Positions 31,998-44,379 of a stretch of DNA of 64,000 nt are shown in pieces. Source of the DNA: Craterostigma plantagineum (Eukaryota > Streptophyta > Magnoliopsida > Lamiales > Linderniaceae); contig JAPQWV010000125.1 of NCBI GenBank assembly GCA_027422505.1, positions 806,001 through 870,000 of the forward strand, written 5' to 3'. Made by a program: the position numbers and the translations under genes. Position 1 is the first letter of the stretch. Each line of letters opens with the position of its first letter. The notes beneath the pieces were generated by a model. It was not told where the DNA came from. It made no database searches and saw nothing but the letters and a program-made list of their open reading frames with translations.

Positions 31998-32763
31998 TGA
32001 GGGCGGTCCCGTACACAATGGATGTAAAAAGCTAAATTAAATACTGATGTTGGACACGATGTTAGGCTAACACTCGTTCTTACTCTTTTGTACGCACAGC
32101 GGAAAAACGAAACGAACACAAACGATGTTTTGTGCAGCAAGTCAAATAACTTGCTGCGAGCCCCAAGGGTAAAATCCACTAGAAATATGGATTACAAAAA
32201 CTATCGAAAAAGATAGTCACAAACTAGTCTAGCCACAACCTATGAATCACTAAAGAATTCAGCAACAACTAGACTGAAAAGAAAACTCTTTCAAGAAAAT
32301 AACTCTCGCTCAAAATGCTCTGATTTTCGCTCGTGTTCTTCGTACTTCAAAATGGTTAAGTCTTCGACTTAAATACTCCTTCGATTTGTCCAAGTCTTCG
32401 CCACTCGTCTTAGCAACTTCCCACAACGTCCACTAACGTCCACTAATTGTATTTGGACAGTTAGTGACCGTTGAGAGTAGATTTGGTCAGTTCCAAGAGC
32501 TCGGTCTCTACTTGTTCTTCAAGCTTCCTATTTTTAGCATGCACTCTTCCTATTTTCGCTCAAGCTCGTCTACGCTTCTTCCACGCGGTTTGAACCGTTC
32601 TAGCTCTTATCTATAACCTGCACAACACTAGAAAAATGCCACGTCATAATTAAAATAGGTTTTGGGCATGAAAGATAAAACTAGGAAAGGGAACATTCTC
32701 GGCCAACAGATGTTGACTAGAATGTTACCCAACATTGTTTCAGTTGAACGCTCAACATCAACA
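31998..32763 (-). repeat. Copia 5' LTR (right)
   Basis: 766 bp, near-identical to the left LTR, including both palindromic sites (32,060-32,072 and 32,721-32,736). It should carry the element's promoter, reading leftward. Confidence 0.95.
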
Positions 32764-33300
32764 AAGACTTACCCCCATTAGACATTATATAGCACCTTTT
32801 CACGAAATTAGTGAAGAACACGCGGCTTCAAATGAAACGGGGATAAAATAAATCAGGAAAAATGAAGGGAAAGAAGACATCTTATATCTTACCACGAACC
32901 TGCAGCTTTCAGAGCTCCTTACTCATGCCATCACGCGTTTTAGCAGAATAATCTGTTTTTCATTGCTCACCTTTTTTAGAGAAGAGATGGAGGAATGGAA
33001 AATTGGGGAATCGACGGTATAATACATAAATAAATCAAGCTTGAAAGACTATAACTTGCTTTTCCCAAGGTCAGTGACATGTGGGCCAAGGAAGACTGTA
33101 ATAGTGGCATTGGAATTGGGTAAGGTAAAATAGTCATAAGTTGCGTACTTGCGTGTGTGATATGATATATGACTGATTATTTATACTAATAAACCGAGAA
33201 CCTAATATCACCAAGTTGCATGGATGAAACACATAGATAAAACATAACCTACTACTTGGAAGAAAAACTGGCCATATTCCCATTTAGATAGTAGTATAGA
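32764..33300 (-). other. Helitron 5' end, right of the copia insertion
   Basis: Starts with the second AAGAC target copy and runs to the Helitron 5' terminus (minus-strand TCTATACTACTATCTAAATG). Non-coding. Confidence 0.75.
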
Positions 33301-34885
33301 TTTCTGTTTTCATTATTTATGTGTTATTGGCCAGCTTTATTTAAAATTGCAATTAACGGTAAGTAGCTTTACTTTTTGATTTGATGCTACCATAGCAACA
33401 ATAAAGCAACAGAGACTTAAATGCAATTTTCTAACAAAATAAAGGATTTTTATGTAATTGCAAAATAGCAAAGGCATATCTTGGTACTACGCATCTTTGC
33501 ATTCTATTGAGGAGAGAGAAACCATATAACTCATTTTGAGTTGGATTATGAGGTTGCATTTGAGGTCAGATATATGATTTTGAGAAACCATATATTTGCA
33601 GTACGGTTGGAGATGCTCAAGTGTGAATTGTCGTACTAATTTCCTACATTTACGCATAATTTGATTGTTAGCAGTTGTAACTGGCGGTATAATCGTTCAC
33701 GGATGCAAATTACTCAGGCCCATAAAGGCCCACTAACGTCCGTCAGATTCATTTGTAGTATTTGGTTTACCTTGAACTGTTGTCAACTGATGATCGGTAA
33801 TCTGAAATGTCAATGCTGCCCTTGACATGGAATAACATAACTGTAGGCTAATTGTTTGTTCTTGTCATGGGCTTCTTCACCGTTTTCTATTGTCATGAGG
33901 TTGACCGAGACTGATCGTTGACTAGGTCAACGGGCCGTCGAGAGGGGACGGGAGGTGATAAAGGCTTGGAGTCACCATACATTGAGCGACAAAATTTGAC
34001 GCCGCCCGAGCTAGACTAATTTTGGAATTAGTCTAAGTTGAAGCAACTCGACAAAGACTTGATACCGCACATAATCGCCGAGAAGAAGACGCGCGACAAG
34101 GTACGTAGCCGGCCAGCCACACGCAGCACGTGCACGGCACGACCCCTGCGCGCGACAGCCAGGGTGCGCGCCAGCGCGCCCAGGGCAAAAGGTCAGCAGC
34201 GCGCGCATCCGGCCCAACACGCGCCCAAACCTGTGCGCTGGGATCGGTCTCCAAAACCTTCGCGGGCCGTCCGGGCCCAGGCCCAAAAGCTGTAATCAGG
34301 CCCGAATGTGCTACTAACAAGGATTTTCATGGAATAGACTATTCTTAATGGATTTTCAAGTGCCTATGAGCATGGCACCTAGCAAGGGAGGTGTAATCCA
34401 CTAACACTAATCAACCATGCATGGAATTTAGTTGGGCCTAAAAAATAATCATTACTAAGCTAAGGCAAAGTGGCTAAGGAAGCCCATGCAAGGCGCCACT
34501 TCACTGGCAAAGGAAAAGGTGGTTTGGGAGCTTCAAGTCGACACCTAGCATGCTTAAGAGGATGATTTTCAAGCACTATAAATACATGCAGTTTGTGTAC
34601 TTAGCATGTATTCAAGTGTGGAAAGAATGTGAGCTTGTAGTGAGGTTTTCGAAAATTAAGTCCATGTATTCTCTTTGTAGTTCGTAAGGAGAATCCGTAG
34701 TTAGTGTACGTAGGTTATGTCGGAAATGTTCGAATTGTTGTCGAGTTGTAATCCCGCAAGTTCTTTAATGGAATACGGTTGGGGAATTTGCCCCGTAAAT
34801 CTCGTGCGTTCATTCCTTAGTTCGACTTTCTTTGGTGTGATAGCTGATCGCGTGCGTGTACGTTAATATATTAAAAAAAGGTTCG
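33301..34885. other. Unclassified, partly GC-rich repeat-like sequence
   Basis: 33,301-33,900 is AT-rich spacer. 34,020-34,300 is unusually GC-rich, with overlapping frames on both strands and no domain. 34,300-34,885 has a TATA-like CTATAAATAC at about 34,575 followed by leader-like sequence, as in an LTR promoter. I could not find a partner repeat, so a decayed LTR fragment is only a suggestion. Confidence 0.4.
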
Positions 34886-35602
34886 TGCAAGCACGTCAAG
34901 TAATAATTAAAACGAATATATTATAACTACCACCACGCGCGATAGGCAGTGTACCTATCGTTTGTAGAATAGTTATAGCGACTATCCGAGTATCGAACAC
35001 GAGGAATAAATGGAGTACTAGTAATAACTTATCATTTCGATATTTAGCCTAAAATATTTTTAATTGAATTTTGATTTATAAAATAAATTCTAACAAACAA
35101 AAGTTTGAATACAACTTAAATATTTAAAAATAACTTTTTATATAGAACAAATATGCTCGGGATTTCGAATCCCGCTAGGTATCGTTGACGAGGCCTAAAT
35201 TATTTTTGACATAAAAATAATGATTAAGTCGGGTAATTTCTACTCACGTCCAAATTTGTTGTCGCGCTAAATGGTCGTGAGAATATATGTTAATTTACCT
35301 ACGTCGAGGATCGATTATTTACTGTCGCCCTATAATTGAACTCCTACCATTTTATGAAAGGCCTGTATGTTTTTCTAGTTGTCGTCCTAAAACGATAATA
35401 CCACGATATCACATCAACACATAAACATATCGAAGTGATATTCAAATCAACACATAGACATATTAATTTGAACAACAAAATCATAAATGATAAATAGCCA
35501 ATATCGCATGTTCACGAATAATTTACGTCCAACAATGATTCGACCTAGCGTTCATGTCATCCCAAGCACATAGAAAAATTAGCTACTCATACGAAATATT
35601 AA

Positions 35603-37096
35603 TGATCGAGCGGATCGAGTAATAAATTAAAACGAATATTACGAACTATTCTACGCTCAATAGGCAAGTGTACTTATCGAAGATAGTATAGAATGGCAAA
35701 TATTCGAGTATCGAACCCAAAGGAACTATATACTTTAGAAAATTGTCGTTTAGATATTCTAGTAAATATTTTGGTTTGATAAAAATATAAATGACGATAA
35801 ACTATAAACGACAAGCACAAAAATAAAAATATGATAAAATAGTGATAACGGAGTTGGAACGACTATAAGACGAACGTATTTGAGACTTGAATCCCCCTAG
35901 CTCGATCGAAGCGAATATCTATTATACATGAACATTACTATTATTAGACCGTGGAGATTTCTATAACATGCATACGAGTCTCTATAGCTGACGAAACTGC
36001 GCCTTACTATAAAATAAACATAAGCAACTAATCTACGAATTAAGGAGCCGGGCAAGCTTCCCTAACTACTTAACCGAAGACCGCATTAGAATACGATAAA
36101 TCTCTCTATTAGATTTGACTCTAATCCGACGGGGTAGCCCAACCTATCTCTAGCGATGGATTTATTCCGCTCGTCTACGAGTGGTCTAATCATTCGCCCC
36201 TCTCTCGAGCGTAGCGATACGATTTCCCGGACTACTTTAACTTAAACACATAGATATGATCAAGCTCATACGCTTCGTAAACGAGTTATAACAATAACAA
36301 CATATTAAATACGCTTTAAACATACGATCGATCGCACTAGGGTTCATCTCATCTCAAATACATAATATTTAGCTGCTCATGACGGAAATTAACACGACGA
36401 AGGATAAAAATAACATATAGGAAAACATAGTATCTTTCCTGAATATTTGGCTCGGCTTAGTCCTTCGTTGAGTATTTTCGTCGAACGGGTGGTGTGCGTC
36501 TGAGGAAGAGCAGCCCTTTTCAGCTCCTTGTTGCACCAGCCCCTCTCTCGACCTTGTTGTCGTATGTCTGCTTGAGAGGAGAAGAGCAGCTGCGTGTGTC
36601 TTGCTTCTTGGAAGAGCTGCATGCGTTTGACGGACTTTCAGCCTTTGAGGGTTTCGATCGTTCAAATGAGCTTCATGTTGTGGGTGCTTGAGAGGTGGAT
36701 GCTTGGTGTCGTTGAGGAGCAGAAGGTGTGGTCTTTGAGAGGTGTGAGCAGTTTGCTGGCAGACTCCCCTTTTCCCTTAGCTCTGCTCCTCTTTATATAG
36801 AGCAAGTAATACTGTAAATAAAGAGCAAGTCAACGTATTTGATTTCTTGCTTGTGTGAAAGAGCAATCTCCTGAAAACATGGCTTCTTTTCCTCCTTTTT
36901 TGCCTAACTTCGTGTTTCAAGGAAGAAGTGCTATCCTTTTCCCTAATTCTTGAACTCATGTCTCGTTACTATCTTGATATACCTGCCAAATAGCACATTT
37001 TCCCCAATTTTCGTCATAATTACGCAAAGGTCCCCCAAAATTCAAATATTATGCCCACAATAATAACAATATAAATATATATAATTATGTTTATCA
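35603..37096 (-). repeat. Athila-like 3' LTR (left)
   Basis: 1,494 bp, matched to the right LTR along its whole length. The small frames near 36,370-36,960 recur in both LTRs and are not genes. Confidence 0.92.
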
Positions 37097-37111
37097 GATT
37101 TCCCCACACTT
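37097..37111 (-). other. Athila-like polypurine tract
   Basis: Minus-strand AAGTGTGGGGAAAT abuts the 3' LTR. Confidence 0.75.
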
Positions 37112-38677
37112 AAACGTTTGCTTGCCCTCAAGCAAAGAGATAAAATCATGCAACGTATCAATCGAGAACGAAATCACGTAGGAGATAATGCAAGTAAGGT
37201 CGGACAACATATTTAAAATCAACGACTAACTACACGATTTTCTTTAGCAATACCGTCGAAATCCGAACCGCACAAAGATTCACTCAGATCACTCAGTGTA
37301 TAGGTTAAAATGCCTGTGAACTCTCTCGGGCCATGCACTAATCTAATCTTCACCATAAGCTTGCAGGCAATTCGTAAATCTACCACTTTCAATGTTCAAG
37401 CGTGAATCGGAAGGTCTGTACCGGATTATGATATGGCTGAGATATGTAGGATATGTAGAGGGTAAGCGTAAAAAAATATGAGATGTAGTCGTGTCGGAAT
37501 CATGCCATCATCTCGAACGTACCCATGATTCGCCCCTTTTCTCTTCTTTCGTCGTTTTCTTTTCTCCCCTTTTTTATTTTATTTTATTTTATTTTATTTT
37601 TTTATTTTTTTTTTTCGACATAGCCCTTCTTCTTTCATTCTCAATTCAGAAAATAGGTAATATGCTTTTGAGAGTGAAAGATTATCGGAGGAAGAGTTCT
37701 TAGCCGACTATTTTTTTTTTCAACGCTCAGCTCAGAAATTTAGCACTTGCGCTTCTTGAATCCGGCATTCATCCTCAACTTCTACTATCACTCAAATGGA
37801 TTTATGTCTGAAGGCTTATTCAAGTCGGGGTTTTTTTTTATAATCCGGTTCTTAAATAAAAGGCTCAGGCTCAAAGTGGCTAACTACGGTGATCAGACGT
37901 GGTCGGAAACTTTGGCCATGGACTGAATTCCTAATGCCTTCCTCATTTTCACGTAATCACACATCAAGTAGTTTCAAAACGCAATACACAAGCAAGTTCT
38001 GAAGAGAAATAAACTAAGCATGATTCACACAACCAAAGAAATGAGCGAAAAGCTCGTAGACTCAAAAATCTCACAAAAATAAGGTTATGTGTACGAATCT
38101 CTCAAGTATCGCCAAGTTCATCATGTAAGAAAGAAGTAGACTACGCATACGTATCCTAATTACTCACAAAATTCCAAACATAAAGTCATCCCTTCATGAT
38201 AAGAAACATAATTTTCGAAAAAATCATGCCAAATTTTCGATTTTTTTTTCAGAAATCAAGACATGCACATATATAACATGTTCGCATCAATTTCGCAGAA
38301 ATTCCCCTCCCCACACTTAAGATTTACGTTGTCCTTAACATAACAATTACGTAACATAAGGAAGAGGAAATTAATAGATAAGCAAACTTCCATGAATAGT
38401 CCGGCGTGCATGTTTTGTTCGGCTCATCCCCACACTTGAGATTTTGAATTCCCTGCGATCATCGAAAAACAGAATCATAAAAAAACTTTAAAATACGCAT
38501 AGAAATAAAGAAAAAACATAGGATAGGCTTGGGGTGCCTCCCAAGTAGCGCTTTCTTTAATGTCTTTTAGCTAGACATTGTTCGGTGATTTTTAGCTCTG
38601 GGTGATGGTGAGGTGGATCGTTTCCTTTCCAAGCGCTTTGATGTCACCGCCATAGTAATGCTTGAGGCGTTGTCCGT
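37112..38677 (-). other. Athila-like 3' untranslated region
   Basis: About 1.5 kb of non-coding DNA between integrase and the purine tract, with T-rich runs near 37,560-37,615. Athila elements often carry an extra ORF here. I see none. Confidence 0.6.
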
Positions 38678-41600
38678 TCACCTTGAAAGTTCCTCGTTCT
38701 GGGTGTGTGATCTCGACCGTCCCATAGGGAAACATCCGGGTAACCATGAATGGACCCGACCACCTCGATTTAGCTTTCCCGGGAATAATCGCAGTCGCGA
38801 ATTGTACAGCAAGACTTGGTCACCTTCTTGGAATTCCCGCTTCATTATTTTACGATCATGGTAAAGCTTCGTACGCTCCTTGTAGAGGCGGGTATTCTCG
38901 TAAGCCATCTGGCGCCACTCGTCGAGTTCGTTGATCTGCAAGTTCCTCTTTTCTCCTGCGAGATTCAAATCAAAATTTAATTTCTTTAGAGCCCAATATG
39001 CCTTATGTTCGAGCTCGACGGATAAATGACAAGATTTTCCGTAAACAAAGGCGATAAGGTGTGGATCCTATAGGCGTCTTATAGGCTGTCCTATAGGCCC
39101 ACAATGCGTCATTCAGCTTGTTCGACCAATCCCTTCGGTGCTGCTCAACGGTTTTCTCTAAAATTCGCTTCAGTTCCCGATTCACGACTTCCACTTGGCC
39201 GCTTGCTTGAGGGTGGTACGGAGTGGTAACACTATGCTTAACACCGTATTTCTCGAGTGTCCTAGAAAACTGAGTGTTACAAAAGTGAGTACCTTTATCG
39301 CTAATAATGCAACGAGGCGAACCAAATCGTAAAAACAACGTTTTTAAGAATTTAACGACAACCCTAGCATCATTAGTGGGCAGCGCTTGCGCCTCTACCC
39401 ATTTAGAAACGTAATCAACCGCAACTAGGATATATCGATTAGTAAACGAAGTAGGGAAAGGTCCCATGAAATCAATGCCCCAAACATCAAATACCTCGCA
39501 CACTAAAATAAAATTTTGCGGCATTTCATTGCGCTTAGAGATATTACCTGTCCGTTGGCACCTATCGCACATGTCTACATACCTTTGAGCGTCCTTGAAG
39601 ATTGAAGGCCAATAGAAACCACATTCGAGTACCTTATGGGCTGTTCGATTCCCCCCATAGTGGCCTCCGGTCGGTCCGGTATGGCAATGGTCTAAGATTT
39701 TGATCGTCTCGGGAAATGATACGCATCGCCTGACCATTTTATCGGCACAAGTCCTAAACAAGTATGGATCATCCAAAGTAATACTTCAAGTCCGAGAAGA
39801 ATTTCTTCTTCTGTTGGGTTGAGTATTCCTTTGGTATAATCCTTGCCACGAGATAGTTAGCAATATCAGCATACCAAGGAATATCATCGTTTACCTCAAG
39901 CATAAAGATGCTCATCAGGGAAGTAGTCCTTGATGTTATCCTCGTCCTTCTTTTCGTAATGCGGTTCCTCTAATCTTGATAAGTGAACGGCTGCAAAATT
40001 TTCAGCCCCCTTTTGGTCTCGAATTTCCACGTCAAATTCCTGGAGTAGTAATATCCATCGGATTAGTCTTGGCTTTGCATCGGGTTTGACGATGAGGTGC
40101 TTGAGGGCCGAGTGATCCGTGTAGACAATGACCTTGGAAAGGATGAGGTAGGTGCGAAACTTGTCGAGCGCGAACACTACAGCAAGTAATTCTTTTTCAG
40201 TCATAGTGTAATTCGCTTGTGCCTCGTTCAAAGTCTTGCTCGCGTAATATATCGGCCGAAAGTGCTTGTCCCGACGCTGCCCCAAAACTGCCCCTACTGC
40301 AAAGTCACTAGCATCGTACATTAGTTCAAAAAGTAGACCCCAATCGGGGGCTATCATGATAGGAGCATTAATAAGCTTATCCTTAAGTATCGAAAATGCA
40401 TGCATGCAATCTGATGTAAACTCATATGGCACGTCTTTCTCAAGTAATCGGGTTAAAGGTCTAGCAATTTTAGAAAAGTCCTTAATAAACCTACGATAAA
40501 AACCCGCATGTCCTAGGAAACTTCTAATTGCTTTTACTGACGAGGGTGGGGGTAAACGTTCAATAGTTTCTATTTTAGCCCTATCTACCTCAATCACCCT
40601 AGACGAAATCTTATGACCTAACACGATGCCCTCTCTCACCATAAAATGACATTTCTCCCAATTCAACACAAGATTTGTGTCCTCGCATCGCTTAAGCACA
40701 GCCTTAAGGTTAGAGAGACATACCTCAAACGTGTTACCAAAAACCGAAAAATCATCCATAAATACCTCCATTATGTCTCCTACTAGCTTGTCGAAGATGG
40801 CCATCATACACCGCTAAAAGTGGCCGAAGCATTGCATAGTCCAAAAGGCATCCCTCGGTATGCGAATGTCCCGAACGGGCATGTAAAGGTAGTCTTTTCT
40901 TGATCCTCGGGCACAATGGGAATCTGCAAATATCCTGAAAGACCATCAAGAAAGCACAAGAAATCATGACCCGATAAACGTTGAAGCATTTGATCAATAA
41001 AAGGTAAAGGGAAATGATCATTTCGCGTCGCATCGTTTAACTTTCGATAGTCGATGCAAACGCGCCACCCCGTGACGGTTCTCGTCGGAATTAACTCATT
41101 CTTCTCATTAGGCACAACGGTTATTCCTCCCTTCTTGGGTACCACTTGAACTGGGCTCACCCACTTGCTATCCGAGATCGGATATATAACACCCGCATCG
41201 AGCAACTTAATCACCTCGGCCTTCACGACTTCTTTCATGTTTGGATTGAATTGCCTTTGGGGCTGCGCCACCGGTTTGTACTCATTCTCCATGAGGATCT
41301 TATGCATGCAAAAGCTTGGGCTAATTCCTCGAATGTCTGAGATCTTCCATGCAAGCGCCTTTTTGTGTTCTTTTAGTACGTCCAAGAGCATGCTTTTCTG
41401 CTCCTCTTCTAGATCTGCGGCCACGATGACGGGTAACTTCGAATTTTCTCCTAAGAATGCATACTCCAAGTGATCGGGTAGTTGCTTGAGTTCGAGCGTC
41501 GGTGGTTCCTCGATTGAGCTTTCCTCCCTTTCTTCTTCGTTGCTCGTCTTTACCTTGACGGGTTGCTCGTCTTTGATGTTGTTGTCTTCATTTATGTGAA

Positions 41601-42360
41601 TGTCCGTCGTTAAGGCACTCTCAGGCTCTTCAAATTCTTGCACTAAAGAGAGTGAGTCGGCTTGTGAGAGTCCCTGCAAAGTCAGGAAGTTATCCCAATT
41701 AATAATATCCATGTAATAGTATTTATCATCGAGCTCTTCGGTGTTACTCATCGACTCTGTCATATCAAAGGTTACTTTGTCGCTATCTATAGTCAACGTC
41801 AATGTTCCATTACGAACATCGACCATCGTTCCCCCGGTAGCGAGAAATGGTCTACCTAAAATAAGGGGAATATTCTCATCCTCCTCCATGTCAAGAATAA
41901 CAAAATCAGCTGGGATTATAAATTTATCAACTTTTACGAGTACATCCTCGATGATACCCCTAGAATACTTGATAGATCTATCGGCTAACTAAATACTCAT
42001 TCTAGTGGGTTTGGGCTCACCTAAACCTAGTCTTTTGAACATAGAATAAGGCATTAGATTTATACTAGCACCTAGATCGGCCAATGCCTTATGAACAACT
42101 AAATCTCCTATAAGACAAGGTATAGTAAAACTCCCTGGATCCTTAAGCTTCTTCGGAATCTTGCATTGGAGAATGGCCGAGCATTCCCCTCGAAGGCAAA
42201 CGGTGGAGATATCTTCGAGTTTGCGCTTGTTCGTTACCAAGTCCTTGACGAATTTCGCCCAACGCGGCATCTGTGCAAGAGCCCCGACAAGTGGTAAGTT
42301 AATATGTAATGTTTTGAAAATGGAGAGAAATTTACCGAACTGATCGTCTACTATCTCCTT
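38678..42360 (-). pseudogene. Athila-like pol (protease, RT, RNase H, integrase), frameshifted
   Basis: In order on the minus strand: the protease frame 41,989-42,270 has the Athila-type active site ADLGASINLMPYS and is followed, after a stop, by IPLILGRPFLATGG. Reverse transcriptase runs across two frames (41,889-40,804 and 40,807-39,896), with FLDGLSGYLQI and [10 protein letters not shown] and a break after NASATF. RNase H has [14 protein letters not shown] and [10 protein letters not shown]. The integrase (39,776-39,003) has an HHCC finger (H, H, then CDRC) and the DDE residues within [16 protein letters not shown] and [11 protein letters not shown]. The integrase C terminus (38,968-38,678) has [15 protein letters not shown]. 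Motifs are intact, but at least four frame breaks prevent a polyprotein. Confidence 0.85.
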
Positions 42361-43964
42361 CTTGAGTCTGGCGGGGTACGGGATCTTTGGTTGGTACGCC
42401 TTAATAGAAGGTTTGGCTATGACTTCTTCCTCCTTGTTGGCCTTTTCGTCCTCGACATTCCTCGATCTCGACGTTCGCCTTGGTCCTTGGTACTTCCTCG
42501 AGCTGTCGTCCGTTGCGAAGTGACACCGCCTTTACATGGTGGTCCTTTGGATTGGTCTCGGTGTAACTTGGCAACGAACCGGAAGGACGTTGTTGGATTG
42601 ATTCGGCAATCTGCCCAACTTGCTTCTCTAAGGCCCGTAAGGAAGACTCGGTGTTTTGCAACCGTGCCTCTTGATTGTCCAAGCGAGAGTCGAGCTTTCC
42701 CATTAGCTTCTCGAGCATTCCCTCCAACTTATCACCGCGACCTTGAGGGGCAACTTCGGAATTTCCACCGTGGTATCCATGCGACCTTTGATTTTGAAAT
42801 CCCGGTGGAGCTTGTTGTTGATTCCCATAGGCGAGGTTAGGATGAACACGATTCGGGACGAAATTTCGCTGACCTTGGTAGTTTCCCATGTAATCGACTT
42901 GCTCTGTTGGAATAGTAGCTCGGCAGTGATTTGCGTCGTGGCTCCCTCCGCATATAGTGCATGGTGGAATATACGCCGGATATGAATGAGAAGGAGCAAT
43001 AGTTGTGGGAGGCCTCGGTGTGGGTTGTAATTGGACAGCATTAACGACTGGTTTCATAGGCAAGAGCGCATTCATCAAAGTCTGCATTTGTTGTTGGAGA
43101 GCGTCGAACTTGGCGTTGATTGCGGTAGTTTCAGCGACGTCGTACAGTCCCGGTGGTTTGCCTATATTGCTCGAGCTCCCTCGTCGGAAACTGTTCGCGC
43201 TATAATCTTTCAATTAAGTTCCAACCTTCCGTTGCGCTAAGATTACATAGTCCTCCATTGCATGCTCCGTCTAGTAATTGTACGGTATGATCGTTCAAGG
43301 ACTCATGGAACCGCTGAATTTGCTCACTCTTTGTCATCCCGTGTTGAGGAAAACGGTTCAAGAGTGCCTTGAATCTGGTCCAAACATCGTATAGATTTTC
43401 GCCCTCCTTTTGCTTGAATGCGGTGAGGTCCATCTTTAGTTTGAGTGCCTTGGAACGTGGAAAGAAATAATTGATGAAGGTGGCATGCATCTGGTCCCAA
43501 GTGGTGATAGATCTCTCGGGAAGTAAGTTAAACCACTCCTTCGCGTTCCCTCGTAGAGAAAATGGAAATAGATAGAGTCGGATGGCTTCGGCGCTTACGC
43601 CTTGTACTCGTATTGCGTCGGTGACAGATAAGAAGTCTCGTATGTGTCTGTAGGCGTCTTCTTCGGAGAGTCCGTCGTATTGAGCCGTCGTCTGAAGCAT
43701 TTGAAGCCAATGATGTTTTAGCTCAAAGTTGTTCGGGACTTGAGGAAGGACTATCGCGGAGCCGACCGACCCTACAGCGTTGTTTCTCCATAGTTCTCTC
43801 ATTGGAGGTTCTCTAGCCTGTAGAGGCATCTCGTCACGATTTTGAGTTGCCATTTCTGTTGTTGCTTCGACTCGCCTAGCGTTTTCCTTTAAGTTACGTC
43901 GAAAGGTCCTCTCGATCTCCGGGTCTCCTTCAACGATTGGTAGCGAATGATTCCTTCGGGTCAT
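42361..43964 (-). pseudogene. Athila-like gag, frameshifted
   Basis: The N-terminal frame 43,964-43,200 has the retrotransposon gag signature (YLFPFSLRGNAKEWFNLLP, then ATFINYFFPRSKA, then ENLYDVWTRFKALL). It shifts frame near 43,205 into 43,213-42,401, which holds a Cys/His cluster (CTICGGSHDANHC), an NYQGQRN block and a coiled coil (EGMLEKLMGKLDSRL). A second shift near 42,400 moves into the IPYPARLKKE linker and the protease. Broken copy. Confidence 0.85.
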
Positions 43965-44355
43965 GCACCAAAGTACACGTACCTAGACCAACAGAAATCC
44001 GATTAAGCAAAAAAAAATAACAATAAAATATTTAATTAAAAAATAACAATAGTACTAATTAAAGTACCAAAAAAAATAGCGGAAAAAAAAATAAAAATAA
44101 AAATAAGTAAAAATAACAGTCAAAATAAATATAATAATAATAGTACTAATAAAAATAATATAATAGTAGTAATAATAATAACTGACACACAATAATAATA
44201 AAGAAAATAATAATCACTATAATAATAATATATATTTTTTAATTTTGAGGATAATAAAAATAAAATAGATAGTTTGATAGTAATAAATTATTAATAATAA
44301 TAGTAATAATAATAAAGCTAGAATAAGAAACTGAAGTTTTCCAAATATCAATAGC
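43965..44355 (-). other. Athila-like 5' leader between PBS and gag
   Basis: Extremely A/T-rich, with long AAT/AATA microsatellite-like runs. No coding potential. Confidence 0.7.
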
Positions 44356-44373
44356 TCCCCGGCAACGGCGCCA
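44356..44373 (-). other. Athila-like primer-binding site
   Basis: Minus-strand TGGCGCCGTTGCCGGGGA, six bases inside the 5' LTR. This is the Asp-tRNA-type site typical of Athila/Tat elements. Confidence 0.85.
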
Positions 44374-44379
44374 AAAACT

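Larger units (their letters stand above)
22391..32763 (-). mobile_element. Sirevirus-like Ty1-copia retrotransposon, nearly intact
   Basis: Two LTRs (22,391-23,157 and 31,998-32,763) with TG...CA ends differ at about seven places by eye, roughly 1%. The 5-bp target duplication AAGAC lies at 22,386-22,390 and 32,764-32,768. The coding strand is minus, so the right LTR is the 5' LTR. Primer-binding site, gag-pol, a long post-pol region with env-like frames, and a purine tract are all present. The long gag with coiled coil, plus an env-like ORF between pol and the 3' LTR, places it with Sireviruses. It interrupts the Helitron, so it is the younger insertion. A palindromic motif recurs along the whole element (see findings). 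Confidence 0.92.
16003..33300 (-). mobile_element. Large Helitron, split by a nested copia element
   Basis: On the minus strand it begins TCTATACTACTATC (33300 downward), preceded by A, and ends at CTAG (16006-16003), followed by T. That is the A|TC...CTAG|T Helitron signature. The 3' hairpin lies ten bases inside the end. Between them are remnants of a Rep/helicase gene (about 16,760-21,232). Subtracting the nested copia insertion (22,391-32,768 with one target duplication) leaves about 6.9 kb, a normal size for an autonomous-type Helitron. Both ends and the coding strand agree. The Rep frame is now broken, so it is a dead copy. Confidence 0.8.

Noticed and set aside
34011..34348. Overlapping frames in the GC-rich segment
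   Set aside because: Similar lengths on both strands and no domain; composition alone explains the lack of stops.
36369..36959. Small frames in the Athila-like LTR
   Set aside because: The same frames recur at 45,144-45,834 in the other LTR, with indels that break them; LTR sequence, not genes.
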